A stretch of 64,000 nt of DNA from an uncultured Prevotellaceae bacterium (GTDB lineage Bacteria; Bacteroidota; Bacteroidia; Bacteroidales; Bacteroidaceae). The notes beneath the pieces are model-generated. The model ran no database searches. It was not told the origin of the DNA and saw nothing but the letters and a program-made list of their open reading frames with translations. Below are positions 33,790 through 43,063 of this stretch, piece after piece. Position 1 is the first letter of the stretch. Each line of letters begins with the position of its first letter. The DNA is taken from NCBI GenBank assembly GCA_902776195.1, contig CACYPF010000011.1:84081-148080 (forward strand), read 5' to 3'. Made by a program: the position numbers and the translations under genes.

Positions 33790-36105
33790 TTATTTTGTAA
33801 TGGTCTGTAACTGACTGTCACCGGGTTTGTAGAGTAATCCCGTACAGGTCTTCGCATCAACCTTGTAAGCCTTCATCTCCACTTTGTCCCACTGTATCTG
33901 GTCGGTACGCTGGGCAAGGGGAACATGAGGAATCAGACTACCGTCACGAACGAGGATGACAGCAGGTATCTCACCTACCTTGATGGTCTGGTAACCACCC
34001 TCATAAACCTTTCCACCCTGATAGTCTATCCACTTGCCGCGAGGCAGGTATACCATGCGGCTGTCACCTGACTCCAACAAGGGAGCGACGAGGATCTGGG
34101 AGCCGAACATATACTCATCCTCCACCAGCCAGGCACCGGGGTCGTCAGGAAACTCCACCAACAGGGCACGTACCATCGGCAGTCCCCGCTCGGTACAGTC
34201 TTTTGCCTGTGCATAGACATACGGCATGAGTTTGTACTTCATCTCAGCAGCCTGACGGAAAGCCTTGGTGAACGACTCACTGATGAGCCAGGGCTCTGTG
34301 GGAGGTGCACCATGGGCACGGGTATGACTGGACAGGAAACCGAAGGGCAGCCAACGGCGGTAGATATCCTCCGGCGACGCAGTCACGAAACCACCCATGT
34401 CATGACTCCAGAACGAGAAACCACTCAGTCCGAAGGAAAGTCCGCCACGCAGGTCACCTAACATTCCCGTATTGGTAGTAGCGGCATCACCACCCCAATG
34501 GAGGGCATACCGCTGTGAGCCAGCCCATGCGGAGCGTGCCCAGATAACACCCTCACCGGGATGAGAGCGCTCCACCTGTTCCCATAAAGCTTTGTTATAA
34601 CGCAACGGATAGAGGTTATGCTCATACTTCCCGCCACGACCACTGTAGTAGAAACCGTCATAGGGTGCAGCCTCACCGAAGTCACACTTAATGGTGGAGA
34701 CACCCTGACGCATCAGTCCCTCGATCTTTGACTGATACCAGCTGACAGTCTGCGGATTCGAGAAGTCGAGGACAGCATCCTCGTACGGCATACCGCCATC
34801 GGCATTCTTCACATGCATCCCCTTCTCTACGATCTCACGGAAGAAGCGGTTCTTGGGAGTGAAATAAGGTAACTGCCACAGACAGGTATGGAAACCGTCT
34901 TTCCTCATCTGGTCAAGCATACCCTTCGGATCCTTGAAACGGTCTTTGGCAAACTCATAGTCACACTGCCAGTCAACGCCAAACCAACCGGTATCGAAAT
35001 GAATCACATCGGACGGTATCTTATGCTGGCGCAACTGCTTGGCAATCTCCAAGCCCTCTTCCTGTGAGAAATAGGTAATACGGCTCATCCATGTACCAAA
35101 GGTCCACAGGGGCAGCATCGGTGACTTTCCTGTGATATTGGTATACTCGTTGAGGATATCCTTCGGTTCTCCGAAGAACACGAAGAAGTCGAGCTGCTCG
35201 TCAGCCATAAACAGGCGGTCGGCACCGATATACGACGCACCGAAGTCTGCCGTCACAGGAGCAGAGGTATGCAGGAAAATGCCATAGCCACGGTTGGAGA
35301 AGAAGAAAGGCACGGGCTTGTACTGTCCGTCGGTCTCTGGTCCCTGCGGGTCAGTCACCATAATCTGTACCTTCTGTCCTACCTTATTCAAGGCACCGAA
35401 TGACTCTCCACAACCATAGATACGCTCACCCGGGGCAATCGTCAGCACGGGATTGACACTCCGGGAGTTGTCAGCACCACGTTTGATAAAGGAGAAAGGT
35501 AACAGTTTCACCTGTGACGAGTCATTATCGATGATATGACGGGTCTGCGTCATCACCTTGCCGTTCTTGTCTTTCAAGATGATACGCCAAGGGTATTTCT
35601 GTATCTCCACACTGCCGTACTCCGTCCTGTACGCCACAACACCGTCATTGCGTACCAACCGCCATGCCGATGACGAGGGTACTGCCCCGGCAAGCATCAG
35701 ACTCTCACTGTCTTTCCGTGGAGCCTCTATAGGTGATGTCGCCATACGGATTCGTACACAGCGGGGACTGACGAAGTCTATCTTCAACGACAGGTTGGGG
35801 TCGTTGTCATATTGTGTGTCAGGGAAGTCGAGCATCCGCATCCTCACAGGCCAGTAGCCGTTGAGGTTAAATGCCTGACGGGGTGACAGACGATAGCGTT
35901 TCCAGTTCACCAGTCCCTCCCCTTTTGCCACATCGAACGATGCCAGCGAGTCGGCAAGGAAATAGGTATTACTCAGGTCGGAGAAATCACCCGACTGGTC
36001 TTTGGGCATACACTGCAGGTACTGTATTCCTGCGGAAGTCTGCAACTGTGCCTGCGCCGCCATTGAGGCACCCAGCAAGCAAACCATACTGATTATCTTT
36101 CTCAT
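33790..36105 (-). CDS. Glycoside hydrolase family 31 (alpha-xylosidase/alpha-glucosidase-like)
   Basis: 771 residues from ATG 36105 with a signal peptide (MRKIISMVCLLGASMAAQAQ). The GH31 barrel is clear: FGTWMSRITYFSQEEGLEIA, VIHFDTGWFG, the nucleophile motif STIKCDFGEAAPYDG (aspartate near residue 474) and ARSAWAGSQRYALHWGGD (acid/base region near 539), then GLSFGLSGFSFWSHDMGGF. These stretches resemble E. coli YicI, an alpha-xylosidase (recalled). It would remove alpha-linked terminal sugars in the periplasm. The start codon overlaps the GH2 stop as ATGA, so the two are translationally coupled. Confidence 0.88.
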   Translation of the reverse strand: MRKIISMVCLLGASMAAQAQLQTSAGIQYLQCMPKDQSGDFSDLSNTYFLADSLASFDVAKGEGLVNWKRYRLSPRQAFNLNGYWPVRMRMLDFPDTQYDNDPNLSLKIDFVSPRCVRIRMATSPIEAPRKDSESLMLAGAVPSSSAWRLVRNDGVVAYRTEYGSVEIQKYPWRIILKDKNGKVMTQTRHIIDNDSSQVKLLPFSFIKRGADNSRSVNPVLTIAPGERIYGCGESFGALNKVGQKVQIMVTDPQGPETDGQYKPVPFFFSNRGYGIFLHTSAPVTADFGASYIGADRLFMADEQLDFFVFFGEPKDILNEYTNITGKSPMLPLWTFGTWMSRITYFSQEEGLEIAKQLRQHKIPSDVIHFDTGWFGVDWQCDYEFAKDRFKDPKGMLDQMRKDGFHTCLWQLPYFTPKNRFFREIVEKGMHVKNADGGMPYEDAVLDFSNPQTVSWYQSKIEGLMRQGVSTIKCDFGEAAPYDGFYYSGRGGKYEHNLYPLRYNKALWEQVERSHPGEGVIWARSAWAGSQRYALHWGGDAATTNTGMLGDLRGGLSFGLSGFSFWSHDMGGFVTASPEDIYRRWLPFGFLSSHTRAHGAPPTEPWLISESFTKAFRQAAEMKYKLMPYVYAQAKDCTERGLPMVRALLVEFPDDPGAWLVEDEYMFGSQILVAPLLESGDSRMVYLPRGKWIDYQGGKVYEGGYQTIKVGEIPAVILVRDGSLIPHVPLAQRTDQIQWDKVEMKAYKVDAKTCTGLLYKPGDSQLQTITK

Positions 36106-38516
36106 AGCTTGATAGTATTTGATTTCAGTCCTATAGCTTTGGCGGTCAATGTACCATGACCATTGACCACAGCGAAGCAACGTCCGAAGAACGCCTTACG
36201 CTTTGTGTCCTTGAAACGCTCCATGGAGGTTTGACAACCATTATCGACACCGATGATCTCCGCATCGGTCTCGAAGAACACCTGGTTCTCTGCCCATGGA
36301 CAGCGATTGCCGTCCTTATCCACCACCTCTGCCTTGACGAAGGTAGTAGTCTTTCCTCGGTAGTCGATGCTGAGTTGGATATGGTCTGGCTGTCCTGCCG
36401 TCCTGATAACTTGTTCACGGACGACTTTCCCGTCCTTGCGTGCCACCGCTTTAACCTCACCAGGCTCATACCTCACACGCCACATGACATGATACTGATG
36501 ACTATCCATCTTGCGACGAACGCCCTGACTTTTACCATTGACAAATAGCTCTACCTCATCGGCATGGTTATAATAACACCACATATCGATCTCCTGACCC
36601 TCCAGCCAGTTCCAGTGAGGGAAGAGGTGCAAGACGGGCTGGTCGGTCCACTCACTCTGATACATATAATATACATCCTTCGGTTGACCCGCCAGATCGA
36701 TGATACCAAAGTAACTGCTGCGTGCCGGGAAGGAATAGGGAGTAGGCTCACCGATATAATCGAAACCAGTCCAGATAAACTGACCACCCACATAGGGGGT
36801 ATGCTTCACCACATCCCAGGTCTCTTCATGGGTACTTGACCATGAGGCATGCATATTGTCATAGGCGGAACACATCATCGTCGGGTCTGTATAGGGCAGC
36901 CACCATTCCTTGGGTGCCTTATAGATACTGTCTGAAGGCATCATGTAGAATCCTGTCGTCTGTAGTGCTGACACGCTCTCCGTCATGATAAACGGACGAC
37001 CTGGGAAATTCTGGGGTACATCCTTAACCCACTCGTGATGATAGTTGAAACCAATCACGTCAATCGCTTTGCCTTTGAACAGATGATTGTTGGGGGAAGG
37101 TTCGTTACATCCCGCCGTGATAGGACGAGTAGTGTCATAACGACGTACGATCTCGGCGAGGTGATCGGCAAGCAGGGTATTGACGCTTATCTCACCATCC
37201 TTCGCCAGCGTCGAGGCATCATGTCCGGCATTCAGAATAAGGTTTGCCTGCTCTAAAGTCAGGGTATCAGCCTCAGCCGACGACCACTGCTCCAGTACCT
37301 CATTACCTATCGACCACATCAATATACACGGATGGTTACGGTCACGCAGTACCAGGTCGGTAAGGTCACGCTCATGCCACTCATCGAAGAAACGGGCGTA
37401 GTCGTTCTGTGTCTTACGACGACGCCACATGTCAAACGACTCGTCCATGAAAATCAAGCCCATCGTATCGCACATATTCAACAACTCGGGGGCAGGAGGG
37501 TTGTGTGACGAACGGACAGCATTAACACCCATCGCCTTCAACTTTGTCAGTTTACGGTGCATGGCATCCTCATTAACGACGGCACCGAGACAACCGAAGT
37601 CATGGTGCTCACAGACTCCATTCAACTTCATATTCTTGCCGTTGAGCCAGAACCCTGTCTGTGCATCGAAACGGAAGTCACGGAAAGCCGTCAGCGTCTC
37701 GTAGGCATCAACAGTTTTTCCATTGACCACCACTTCCGTCAGAAGCTTATAAGTATGGGGATCTGCTGGTGACCATAGCTGGGGCTCTGGAACCCTTATG
37801 GTTGACGAAAGTCCTTTAGCACTCCCTATCTTTTTCCCTGTGGCATCATACAGTGTGTTCACCACCTGTACCTTCTCGTTTGTGACACCATCAAGTGTCA
37901 CATAGGCTGCCACCGTCCACCACTTCCTGTCAGCTACAGCAACGGGGAGGGTCTTTACATGCGTTCCCCAATGTGCCACACGCACCTTACCGGTCTTGGT
38001 AAACCACACATGGCGATAGATTCCACAACCGGAATACCAACGTGAATTGGGTTGGTCACTATTATCTACACGCACAGCTATCACATTACTTCCTTTCTTC
38101 AGAAACTGTGTTATCTCATATTCGAATGAGCTGTAGCCATAAGGTCGATGACCTACTTCCTGTCCGTTTACATAGACCGTAGAATTCATATACACACCAT
38201 CAAACTCGATGAAATAACGGCTCTGTAGAGCGTCATCACCTGAAAGTGTGAACGTTTTCCGATACCAACCGATACCACCAGGCAAGGCTCCCCCACCCGC
38301 TCCCGAGGGATTAGAGGCAAGGAAATCACCCTCTATCGCCCAGTCATGGGGTAAGTTGAGCATACGCCAATGTCCATCCTGATACGATTGACCCGCCATC
38401 TGTGCGGAGTCAGCAAGGATGAAACGCCATCCTGCATCAAAGTTCTGACGCTCACGAGCCTGTGAGTAAATTGCAGCCATCAACATGACTGTTAAAAGAA
38501 GGATTCTGTTATGCAT
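36102..38516 (-). CDS. Glycoside hydrolase family 2 (beta-galactosidase-like)
   Basis: 804 residues with a signal peptide (MHNRILLLTVMLMAAIYSQA). In order: a sugar-binding jelly roll (NFDAGWRFILADSA, LPHDWAIEGDF), an immunoglobulin-like domain, the catalytic barrel with LMWSIGNEVLEQW (acid/base glutamate near 406) and FIMTESVSALQTTGF (nucleophile glutamate near 512), and a C-terminal DUF4982-type region (MYQSEWTDQPVLHLFPHWNW). It probably releases beta-linked galactose or a similar sugar in the periplasm. First gene of the GH2-GH31-kinase operon, with a consensus promoter 28 bases upstream. No SusC/SusD genes are present. Confidence 0.88.
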   Translation of the reverse strand: MHNRILLLTVMLMAAIYSQARERQNFDAGWRFILADSAQMAGQSYQDGHWRMLNLPHDWAIEGDFLASNPSGAGGGALPGGIGWYRKTFTLSGDDALQSRYFIEFDGVYMNSTVYVNGQEVGHRPYGYSSFEYEITQFLKKGSNVIAVRVDNSDQPNSRWYSGCGIYRHVWFTKTGKVRVAHWGTHVKTLPVAVADRKWWTVAAYVTLDGVTNEKVQVVNTLYDATGKKIGSAKGLSSTIRVPEPQLWSPADPHTYKLLTEVVVNGKTVDAYETLTAFRDFRFDAQTGFWLNGKNMKLNGVCEHHDFGCLGAVVNEDAMHRKLTKLKAMGVNAVRSSHNPPAPELLNMCDTMGLIFMDESFDMWRRRKTQNDYARFFDEWHERDLTDLVLRDRNHPCILMWSIGNEVLEQWSSAEADTLTLEQANLILNAGHDASTLAKDGEISVNTLLADHLAEIVRRYDTTRPITAGCNEPSPNNHLFKGKAIDVIGFNYHHEWVKDVPQNFPGRPFIMTESVSALQTTGFYMMPSDSIYKAPKEWWLPYTDPTMMCSAYDNMHASWSSTHEETWDVVKHTPYVGGQFIWTGFDYIGEPTPYSFPARSSYFGIIDLAGQPKDVYYMYQSEWTDQPVLHLFPHWNWLEGQEIDMWCYYNHADEVELFVNGKSQGVRRKMDSHQYHVMWRVRYEPGEVKAVARKDGKVVREQVIRTAGQPDHIQLSIDYRGKTTTFVKAEVVDKDGNRCPWAENQVFFETDAEIIGVDNGCQTSMERFKDTKRKAFFGRCFAVVNGHGTLTAKAIGLKSNTIKL

Positions 38517-38543
38517 GTTTTGTCTCAGGTTATTTTATGACCA

Positions 38544-38574
38544 CAAAATTACGAAAAGTCGGGGGCAAAACAAA
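38544..38574 (-). promoter_or_regulatory. Consensus promoter of GH2-GH31-kinase operon
   Basis: On the minus strand: TTTG (38571-38574), 19-base spacer, TAATTTTG (38544-38551), 27 bases before the ATG. Confidence 0.8.
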
Positions 38575-38636
38575 GAATTTTATTCTTTTTTTCTAATATA
38601 GGGTGTATTTTTAGTTAATTATTGCCGAAAAAGAAT

Positions 38637-38644
38637 TATCTTTG
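38637..38644 (+). promoter_or_regulatory. -7 box of D-2-hydroxyacid dehydrogenase gene
   Basis: TATCTTTG followed by a 23-base leader. No TTTG was found at the usual distance. Confidence 0.55.
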
Positions 38645-38667
38645 CACGGTATATCAATGAATATCGC

Positions 38668-39621
38668 ATGAAGATAGTTATATTAGACAGTTATGGTGCT
38701 AATCCGGGAGATTTGTCTTGGGATGGACTGAATGAAGTGGGACCTGTGACCATCTATGACCGCACAAAGCCAGAAGAGACGGTAGACAGGGCTGCTGATG
38801 CAGAGATCCTGTTAACCAACAAGGTCATCCTGGGACGAAAAGAGATAGAGCAGTTGCCCAAGCTCCGCTATATCGGTGTGCTGGCAACTGGCTATAATGT
38901 CGTTGACATAAAGGCGGCACATGAGCGGGACATCGTGGTGACCAACGTACCTGCCTACAGCACGGAGAGTGTGGCACAGATGGTGTTCTCACACCTGCTG
39001 ACGGTAGTCAACCACACAGAGCACTACGCCCTGCAGAACCGGGACGGACGTTGGAGCAGTAATCCTGACTTCTGTTATTGGGACACCCCTTTGACAGAAA
39101 TTGCCGGTAAGACGTTTGGCATCGTCGGACTGGGGAATATCGGCAGTCGGGTAGCTGAGATAGCCATTGCCTTTGGTCTCAAGGTGAAGGCACTGACCTC
39201 AAAGCCAGCCGACGCTCTCCCTGCCGGTATTGAGAAGACTGACTTTCCTACGCTGCTCTCCACGGCAGATATCCTGTCACTGCATTGTCCGCTGACAGAC
39301 GATACCCGTCACCTCATCAATGCCGAGGCACTGCGTCAGATGAAACCCACCGCTATCCTCATCAATACGGGTCGTGGTCCCTTAATAAATGAGACGGATG
39401 TGGCAGAGGCACTGTCATCAGGACAGATTGCAGCCTATTGCGCCGATGTCCTCAGCGAAGAACCGCCCAAAGCAGACCACCCACTGTTGGGACTCCACAA
39501 TGCCTATATCACCCCGCATATTGCCTGGGCAACTCATGAGGCTCGTATCCGACTGCTGAACGTTGCCATCTCCAATGTAATAGCATTTGCAGAAGGACAC
39601 CCCCAAAACAAGGTGTTATAA
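38668..39621 (+). CDS. D-2-hydroxyacid dehydrogenase (hydroxypyruvate/glycerate type)
   Basis: 317-residue NAD(P)-dependent reductase of the D-isomer-specific family. The Rossmann motif is FGIVGLGNIGSRVAE (about residues 151-165). The catalytic triad is visible as arginine in INTGRGPLINE, glutamate in VLSEEPPKADHP and histidine in YITPHIAWATHEA. The N-terminal lobe has LATGYNVVDIKAA and VPAYSTESVAQMVF. Its length and motifs best fit glycerate or hydroxypyruvate dehydrogenases. It is the first gene of a stretch of small enzymes flanked by AraC regulators, 39 bases upstream of the cupin gene. Confidence 0.9.
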   Translation: MKIVILDSYGANPGDLSWDGLNEVGPVTIYDRTKPEETVDRAADAEILLTNKVILGRKEIEQLPKLRYIGVLATGYNVVDIKAAHERDIVVTNVPAYSTESVAQMVFSHLLTVVNHTEHYALQNRDGRWSSNPDFCYWDTPLTEIAGKTFGIVGLGNIGSRVAEIAIAFGLKVKALTSKPADALPAGIEKTDFPTLLSTADILSLHCPLTDDTRHLINAEALRQMKPTAILINTGRGPLINETDVAEALSSGQIAAYCADVLSEEPPKADHPLLGLHNAYITPHIAWATHEARIRLLNVAISNVIAFAEGHPQNKVL

Positions 39622-39660
39622 ATCGTATAATTATATATTTATCTATAAAAATAAAAAACT

Positions 39661-40131
39661 ATGAGACAAACAAGATTATGGGTAATTATCGCCATTCTCT
39701 GTATCTGTGGCGCTACTGTGGCATTTATAGCATGTGAGAAAGCTCATGCAGATAATGCGTCACCGTCACAAGTGGAATCCACAGAACTGATACGCACCAG
39801 TCAGAGCTGGGACGGCGTAGAACTGCCAGACTACCTCAAAGGACGTCCGGAACTGGTTGCTGTGAAGTATGTATTCCCCGCTGGTAAGAAATTGGGATGG
39901 CACCACCACCCCGTCATGAACTACGGAATACTGATACAAGGTGAACTGACCATCATCGGACAGGATGGAAAGGAGAAAGTGGTACATGAGGGTGAGCCCG
40001 TCGTGGAGATGGTGAACACAATCCATCATGGCGAGAACAGGGGCTCAAAACCAGTCATCCTCTATATGTTCTACCTATCGCAGAAGGATCTGCCCTTGGC
40101 TGTGCAACACCCTGAGATTCCTATAGAATAA
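39661..40131 (+). CDS. Exported cupin-domain protein
   Basis: 156 residues with an N-terminal membrane or signal segment (LWVIIAILCICGATVAFIAC) in which FIAC could be a lipobox, then a single cupin barrel. Metal ligands of the cupin motif are visible in KKLGWHHHPVMNYGILIQGE and, for the second motif, in VNTIHHGENRG. Cupins of this size bind a metal and may act as small dioxygenases, isomerases or sensors. An exported cupin is unusual. It lies 39 bases after the dehydrogenase. Activity unknown. Confidence 0.8.
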   Translation: MRQTRLWVIIAILCICGATVAFIACEKAHADNASPSQVESTELIRTSQSWDGVELPDYLKGRPELVAVKYVFPAGKKLGWHHHPVMNYGILIQGELTIIGQDGKEKVVHEGEPVVEMVNTIHHGENRGSKPVILYMFYLSQKDLPLAVQHPEIPIE

Positions 40132-40219
40132 AAGGGGGGTAAGCCTCTGATATTATCACGCCAACGCCTTTTTAGGGAGGGCTCAGTTGGCATGTTGAAT
40201 ACATATCGAAGAAAAATAG

Positions 40220-40227
40220 TACCTTTG
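40220..40227 (+). promoter_or_regulatory. -7 box of AraC regulator 1
   Basis: TACCTTTG followed by CAGCCAG, 23 bases before the regulator ATG. The same sequence context recurs before two other genes in this module. Confidence 0.5.
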
Positions 40228-40250
40228 CAGCCAGAAGGCTACGAACCGCT

Positions 40251-41156
40251 ATGACAATAGACTTGTATATCAACAAAGCAAATGACTACGCACAGGACAT
40301 CGGTGCGCCAGTCTATCATCCCCATGTCTCAGTGATTCACTACGACGAGGTGGGTGAGATACGACATACGCTGAATCGTATCAACTGTTACGGAATTTTC
40401 TTGCAGAAGGAATTTCCGGAAGGGCTGACTTATGGTATCGGCACCTATCATGAGGGCGATGGCTCACTCATGGCATACTCCCCTGGGCAGATTGGCGGCA
40501 AATTGGATGATGGTACCCTTCGGCGGTACCACGGCTGGGTGCTGCTATTCGACCATGAGTATATCCAAGGGTCATTAATAGAACAAAAACTCGAAGGGTA
40601 TCATTTCTTCTCATACTATTCAAACGAAGCACTCATTCTGACCCCAGAAGAAAAAGACATTCTTTCTCAGCTAATGGCAAACCTGCGCAAGGAGTTGGAG
40701 CTACAGTCTAATACTTTTGGGCATGAGGACATTGTCAGAAATTACATTCTGCTAATCCTTGACTACTGCAACCGCTTTTATTTCCGTCAGTTCAAGGAAA
40801 TGGCAGCTGAAGACAGCGACATCCTCAGTCGATTCCAACAGGTACTGAACAATTATTATGCCTCTGGTAAACAGAAGTCGGACGGACTGCCAAGCGTAAA
40901 ATATTGTGCGGGCGAGCTATGTCTTTCACCCGGCTATTTTGGGGACATCGTAAGAGGTGCGCTTGGCGAGAGCCCGAAGGACTATATACGGGGATTCGTC
41001 ATAATGCGTGCCAAAAACCTCATTCTAAGTGGCAAGTCCATCGCTCAAATCGCTGAAGAATTAGGATTTGAATATCCCCAGCATTTTACCCGTATGTTCA
41101 AGAATACTACTGGCAAGACACCAAGACAGTTCCTTGACGAACAGCGCAAGAAATAA
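40251..41156 (+). CDS. AraC-family transcriptional regulator 1
   Basis: 301 residues: an N-terminal cupin-like sensor region (HPHVSVIHYDEVGEIRHTLN, YSPGQIGGKLDDGTLRRYHG) and a C-terminal AraC double helix-turn-helix (VKYCAGELCLSPGYFGDIVR, KSIAQIAEELGFEYPQHFTR, TGKTPRQFLDE). It is closely similar in plan to the regulator at 43064-43963; both share GAP..HP.VSVIHYDE and FEYPQHFTRMFK. It probably controls neighbouring exported enzyme genes in response to a small effector that has not been identified. Confidence 0.9.
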   Translation: MTIDLYINKANDYAQDIGAPVYHPHVSVIHYDEVGEIRHTLNRINCYGIFLQKEFPEGLTYGIGTYHEGDGSLMAYSPGQIGGKLDDGTLRRYHGWVLLFDHEYIQGSLIEQKLEGYHFFSYYSNEALILTPEEKDILSQLMANLRKELELQSNTFGHEDIVRNYILLILDYCNRFYFRQFKEMAAEDSDILSRFQQVLNNYYASGKQKSDGLPSVKYCAGELCLSPGYFGDIVRGALGESPKDYIRGFVIMRAKNLILSGKSIAQIAEELGFEYPQHFTRMFKNTTGKTPRQFLDEQRKK

Positions 41157-41186
41157 CTTTCCCCATTTTGGGTAGTTTTATCTGTA

Positions 41187-41202
41187 ATCCGTCTATACGG
41201 AT
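41187..41202. promoter_or_regulatory. Palindrome in promoter region of cyclophilin-like gene
   Basis: ATCCGT and ACGGAT flank a 4-base centre, 16 bases upstream of the TACCTTTG box at 41219-41226. The position fits an operator. Confidence 0.35.
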
Positions 41203-41218
41203 ATTAGACTTATCGTCG

Positions 41219-41226
41219 TACCTTTG
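41219..41226 (+). promoter_or_regulatory. -7 box of cyclophilin-like gene
   Basis: TACCTTTG followed by a 20-base A-rich leader before the ATG at 41247. Confidence 0.5.
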
Positions 41227-41246
41227 CAGCAGATTAAGAAAAAAAA

Positions 41247-41882
41247 ATGAGACCTTATGTTATTTGCCACATGATGGCTTCGCTCGACGGCAGGATTGAC
41301 TGCAAAATCTTACTGACAATAGCCATGTCTTTACTTTTATTTTCGTGCAGCAGCGATGATGCCCAGGCACAGACAGCAAACTATGAGACTATGACACAAA
41401 AAATGTACATCACAATCGGTGGAAAGACAGAGTCAGTTACACTTGCTGATAATAGTGCCACACAAGCACTTGTGAAGAAACTCCAGCAAGCATCTGTCAC
41501 GGTGACACTCAATTCGAGCGGGGACTTTGAGATATGGGGAGCTTTGGGCTTCCCGCTGCCAACGAGCAACGAACAAATAAATGCACAACCGGGGGATGTC
41601 ATCCTTTACAGCGGCAGCAATATCTGCATCTTCTATGGTACGAACTCATGGAGTTACACCCGTTTAGGTAAGATTGACAACTTGTCGGCAAGCGAACTGA
41701 GAACTTTTCTCAAAGCGGGTGAAAGCAATATTGGTGTTACACTGTCACTTAACAACCCTACAAGTATCAACAAGGTAAAAACAGACAAGTCCTCTTCGAG
41801 AACCTACACCCTGCAAGGCACGGTGGCACAGACCGGACAGAAAGGTATTGTCATCCAAAACGGAAAGAAAATAATAAAATGA
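41247..41882 (+). CDS. Cyclophilin-like-fold lipoprotein with chimeric N-terminus
   Basis: 211 residues. Residues about 50-165 fit the small bacterial cyclophilin-like fold (KMYITIGGKTESVTLADNSA, FYGTNSWSYTRLGKIDNLSA). The end, YTLQGTVAQTGQKGIVIQNGKK, resembles Bacteroidales sorting tails. A lipoprotein signal (LLTIAMSLLLFSC) lies inside the protein, preceded by MRPYVICHMMASLDGRIDC, the typical start of a RibD-like dihydrofolate-reductase-family protein. The simplest reading is a deletion that joined the first 19 codons of one gene to the signal peptide of another. Translation from ATG 41325 would give a short signal; from 41247 a longer N-region. The hydrolase gene overlaps its stop as ATGA. 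Confidence 0.75.
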   Translation: MRPYVICHMMASLDGRIDCKILLTIAMSLLLFSCSSDDAQAQTANYETMTQKMYITIGGKTESVTLADNSATQALVKKLQQASVTVTLNSSGDFEIWGALGFPLPTSNEQINAQPGDVILYSGSNICIFYGTNSWSYTRLGKIDNLSASELRTFLKAGESNIGVTLSLNNPTSINKVKTDKSSSRTYTLQGTVAQTGQKGIVIQNGKKIIK

Positions 41883-43042
41883 AGAAAATATTAATAATGA
41901 CAGCCATTTTCAGCGGAATACTGACAGGCTGCACAGAAAACAAACAATCAAAATCAGAAGATAATATGCAGAAGTTAGAACTGACACAGGAGTGGGACAA
42001 GGTATTCCCAAAGAGTGACAAGGTAGACCACCGGAAGGTGACGTTTGAGACACAGTTTGGTCTGACATTGGCGGCAGATCTGTATACACCACGCATCGGC
42101 ATGTCCGACAATGGGAATAACGACAAGATGCGTTTCCCCGCCATCGCCGTCAGCGGTCCGTTTGGTGCTTGCAAGGAGCAGTCGAGTGGTCTATATGCCA
42201 TGCGGATGGCAGAACGTGGATTCGTGGCACTTGCCTTCGATCCCTCTTATACCGGTGAGAGCAGCGGTGAGCCACGTCGTACGGCATCGCCCGATATCAA
42301 TACCGAAGACTTCCTGGCAGCCGTCGACTTCCTGTCAAAACAGGAAAATGTGGATGCGGAGCGCATCGGTATCATCGGTATCTGTGGATGGGGAGGTATT
42401 GCCCTCAACGCTGCCGCTGCCGACACTCGCATCAAGGCAACCGTAGCCTCAACGATGTACGATATGACCCGTGTCAGCGGTAATGGCTATTTCGACAGCG
42501 AAGACAAGGAGGAGTCGCGTCATGCTGCTCGTGAGGCGATGGCAAAACAACGCCTTGCCGACCCGATGGCGATGGCTGGCGGTGTGGTGAATCCATTGCC
42601 TGCCGATGCCCCTCAGTTCGTGAAGGACTACTACGATTACTACATCACTCCACGTGGCTACCACAAGCGTAGCGGTAACTCGAACGATGGCTGGCGTACC
42701 ATCGGTACTCAGGCATTCGCTAACGCCCGATTCCTCTATTATATCAACGAGATTCGCTCCGCCGTCCTCGTGATGCACGGCGAGAAGGCTCATTCACGCT
42801 ACTTCGGTGAGGCTGCTTATAAATATATGGTAGAAGGCAAGGCGGAGGGATATCATGTCGTTGGCAAACCCAATCCCAATCCAGAGAACAAGGAACTTCT
42901 GATTATTCCTGGGGCCTCGCATTGTGACCTCTATGACGGTGGTTATACGGAATTAGTCGGGAAGGGAGAGCCTAAAAATCTCATTCCTTGGGATAAACTT
43001 GCAGATTTCTTTACTAAAAATATGAAAGATTGTAAGAAATAA
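41879..43042 (+). CDS. Alpha/beta-hydrolase lipoprotein
   Basis: 387 residues with a lipoprotein signal (MKKILIMTAIFSGILTGC) and an alpha/beta-hydrolase fold. The nucleophile elbow is IGIIGICGWGGIALNAA with cysteine in the nucleophile position rather than serine (near residue 168). The acid region is near AVLVMHGEKAHSRYF and the histidine is in IPGASHCDLYDG. Cysteine nucleophiles are known in dienelactone-hydrolase-like members. The start overlaps the cyclophilin-like stop by 4 bases, so the two exported proteins are made together. Substrate unknown. Confidence 0.85.
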   Translation: MKKILIMTAIFSGILTGCTENKQSKSEDNMQKLELTQEWDKVFPKSDKVDHRKVTFETQFGLTLAADLYTPRIGMSDNGNNDKMRFPAIAVSGPFGACKEQSSGLYAMRMAERGFVALAFDPSYTGESSGEPRRTASPDINTEDFLAAVDFLSKQENVDAERIGIIGICGWGGIALNAAAADTRIKATVASTMYDMTRVSGNGYFDSEDKEESRHAAREAMAKQRLADPMAMAGGVVNPLPADAPQFVKDYYDYYITPRGYHKRSGNSNDGWRTIGTQAFANARFLYYINEIRSAVLVMHGEKAHSRYFGEAAYKYMVEGKAEGYHVVGKPNPNPENKELLIIPGASHCDLYDGGYTELVGKGEPKNLIPWDKLADFFTKNMKDCKK

Positions 43043-43046
43043 TATG

Positions 43047-43054
43047 TACCTTTG
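43047..43054 (+). promoter_or_regulatory. -7 box of AraC regulator 2
   Basis: TACCTTTG lies just after the hydrolase stop and only 9 bases before the ATG at 43064, so the leader would be about four bases long. Confidence 0.5.
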
Positions 43055-43063
43055 CTGCCAGCA

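Noticed and set aside
40161-40192. Terminator after the exported cupin gene
   Set aside because: GCCAAC/GTTGGC arms are short with a loop near 20 bases and no T run in the right place; left uncalled.
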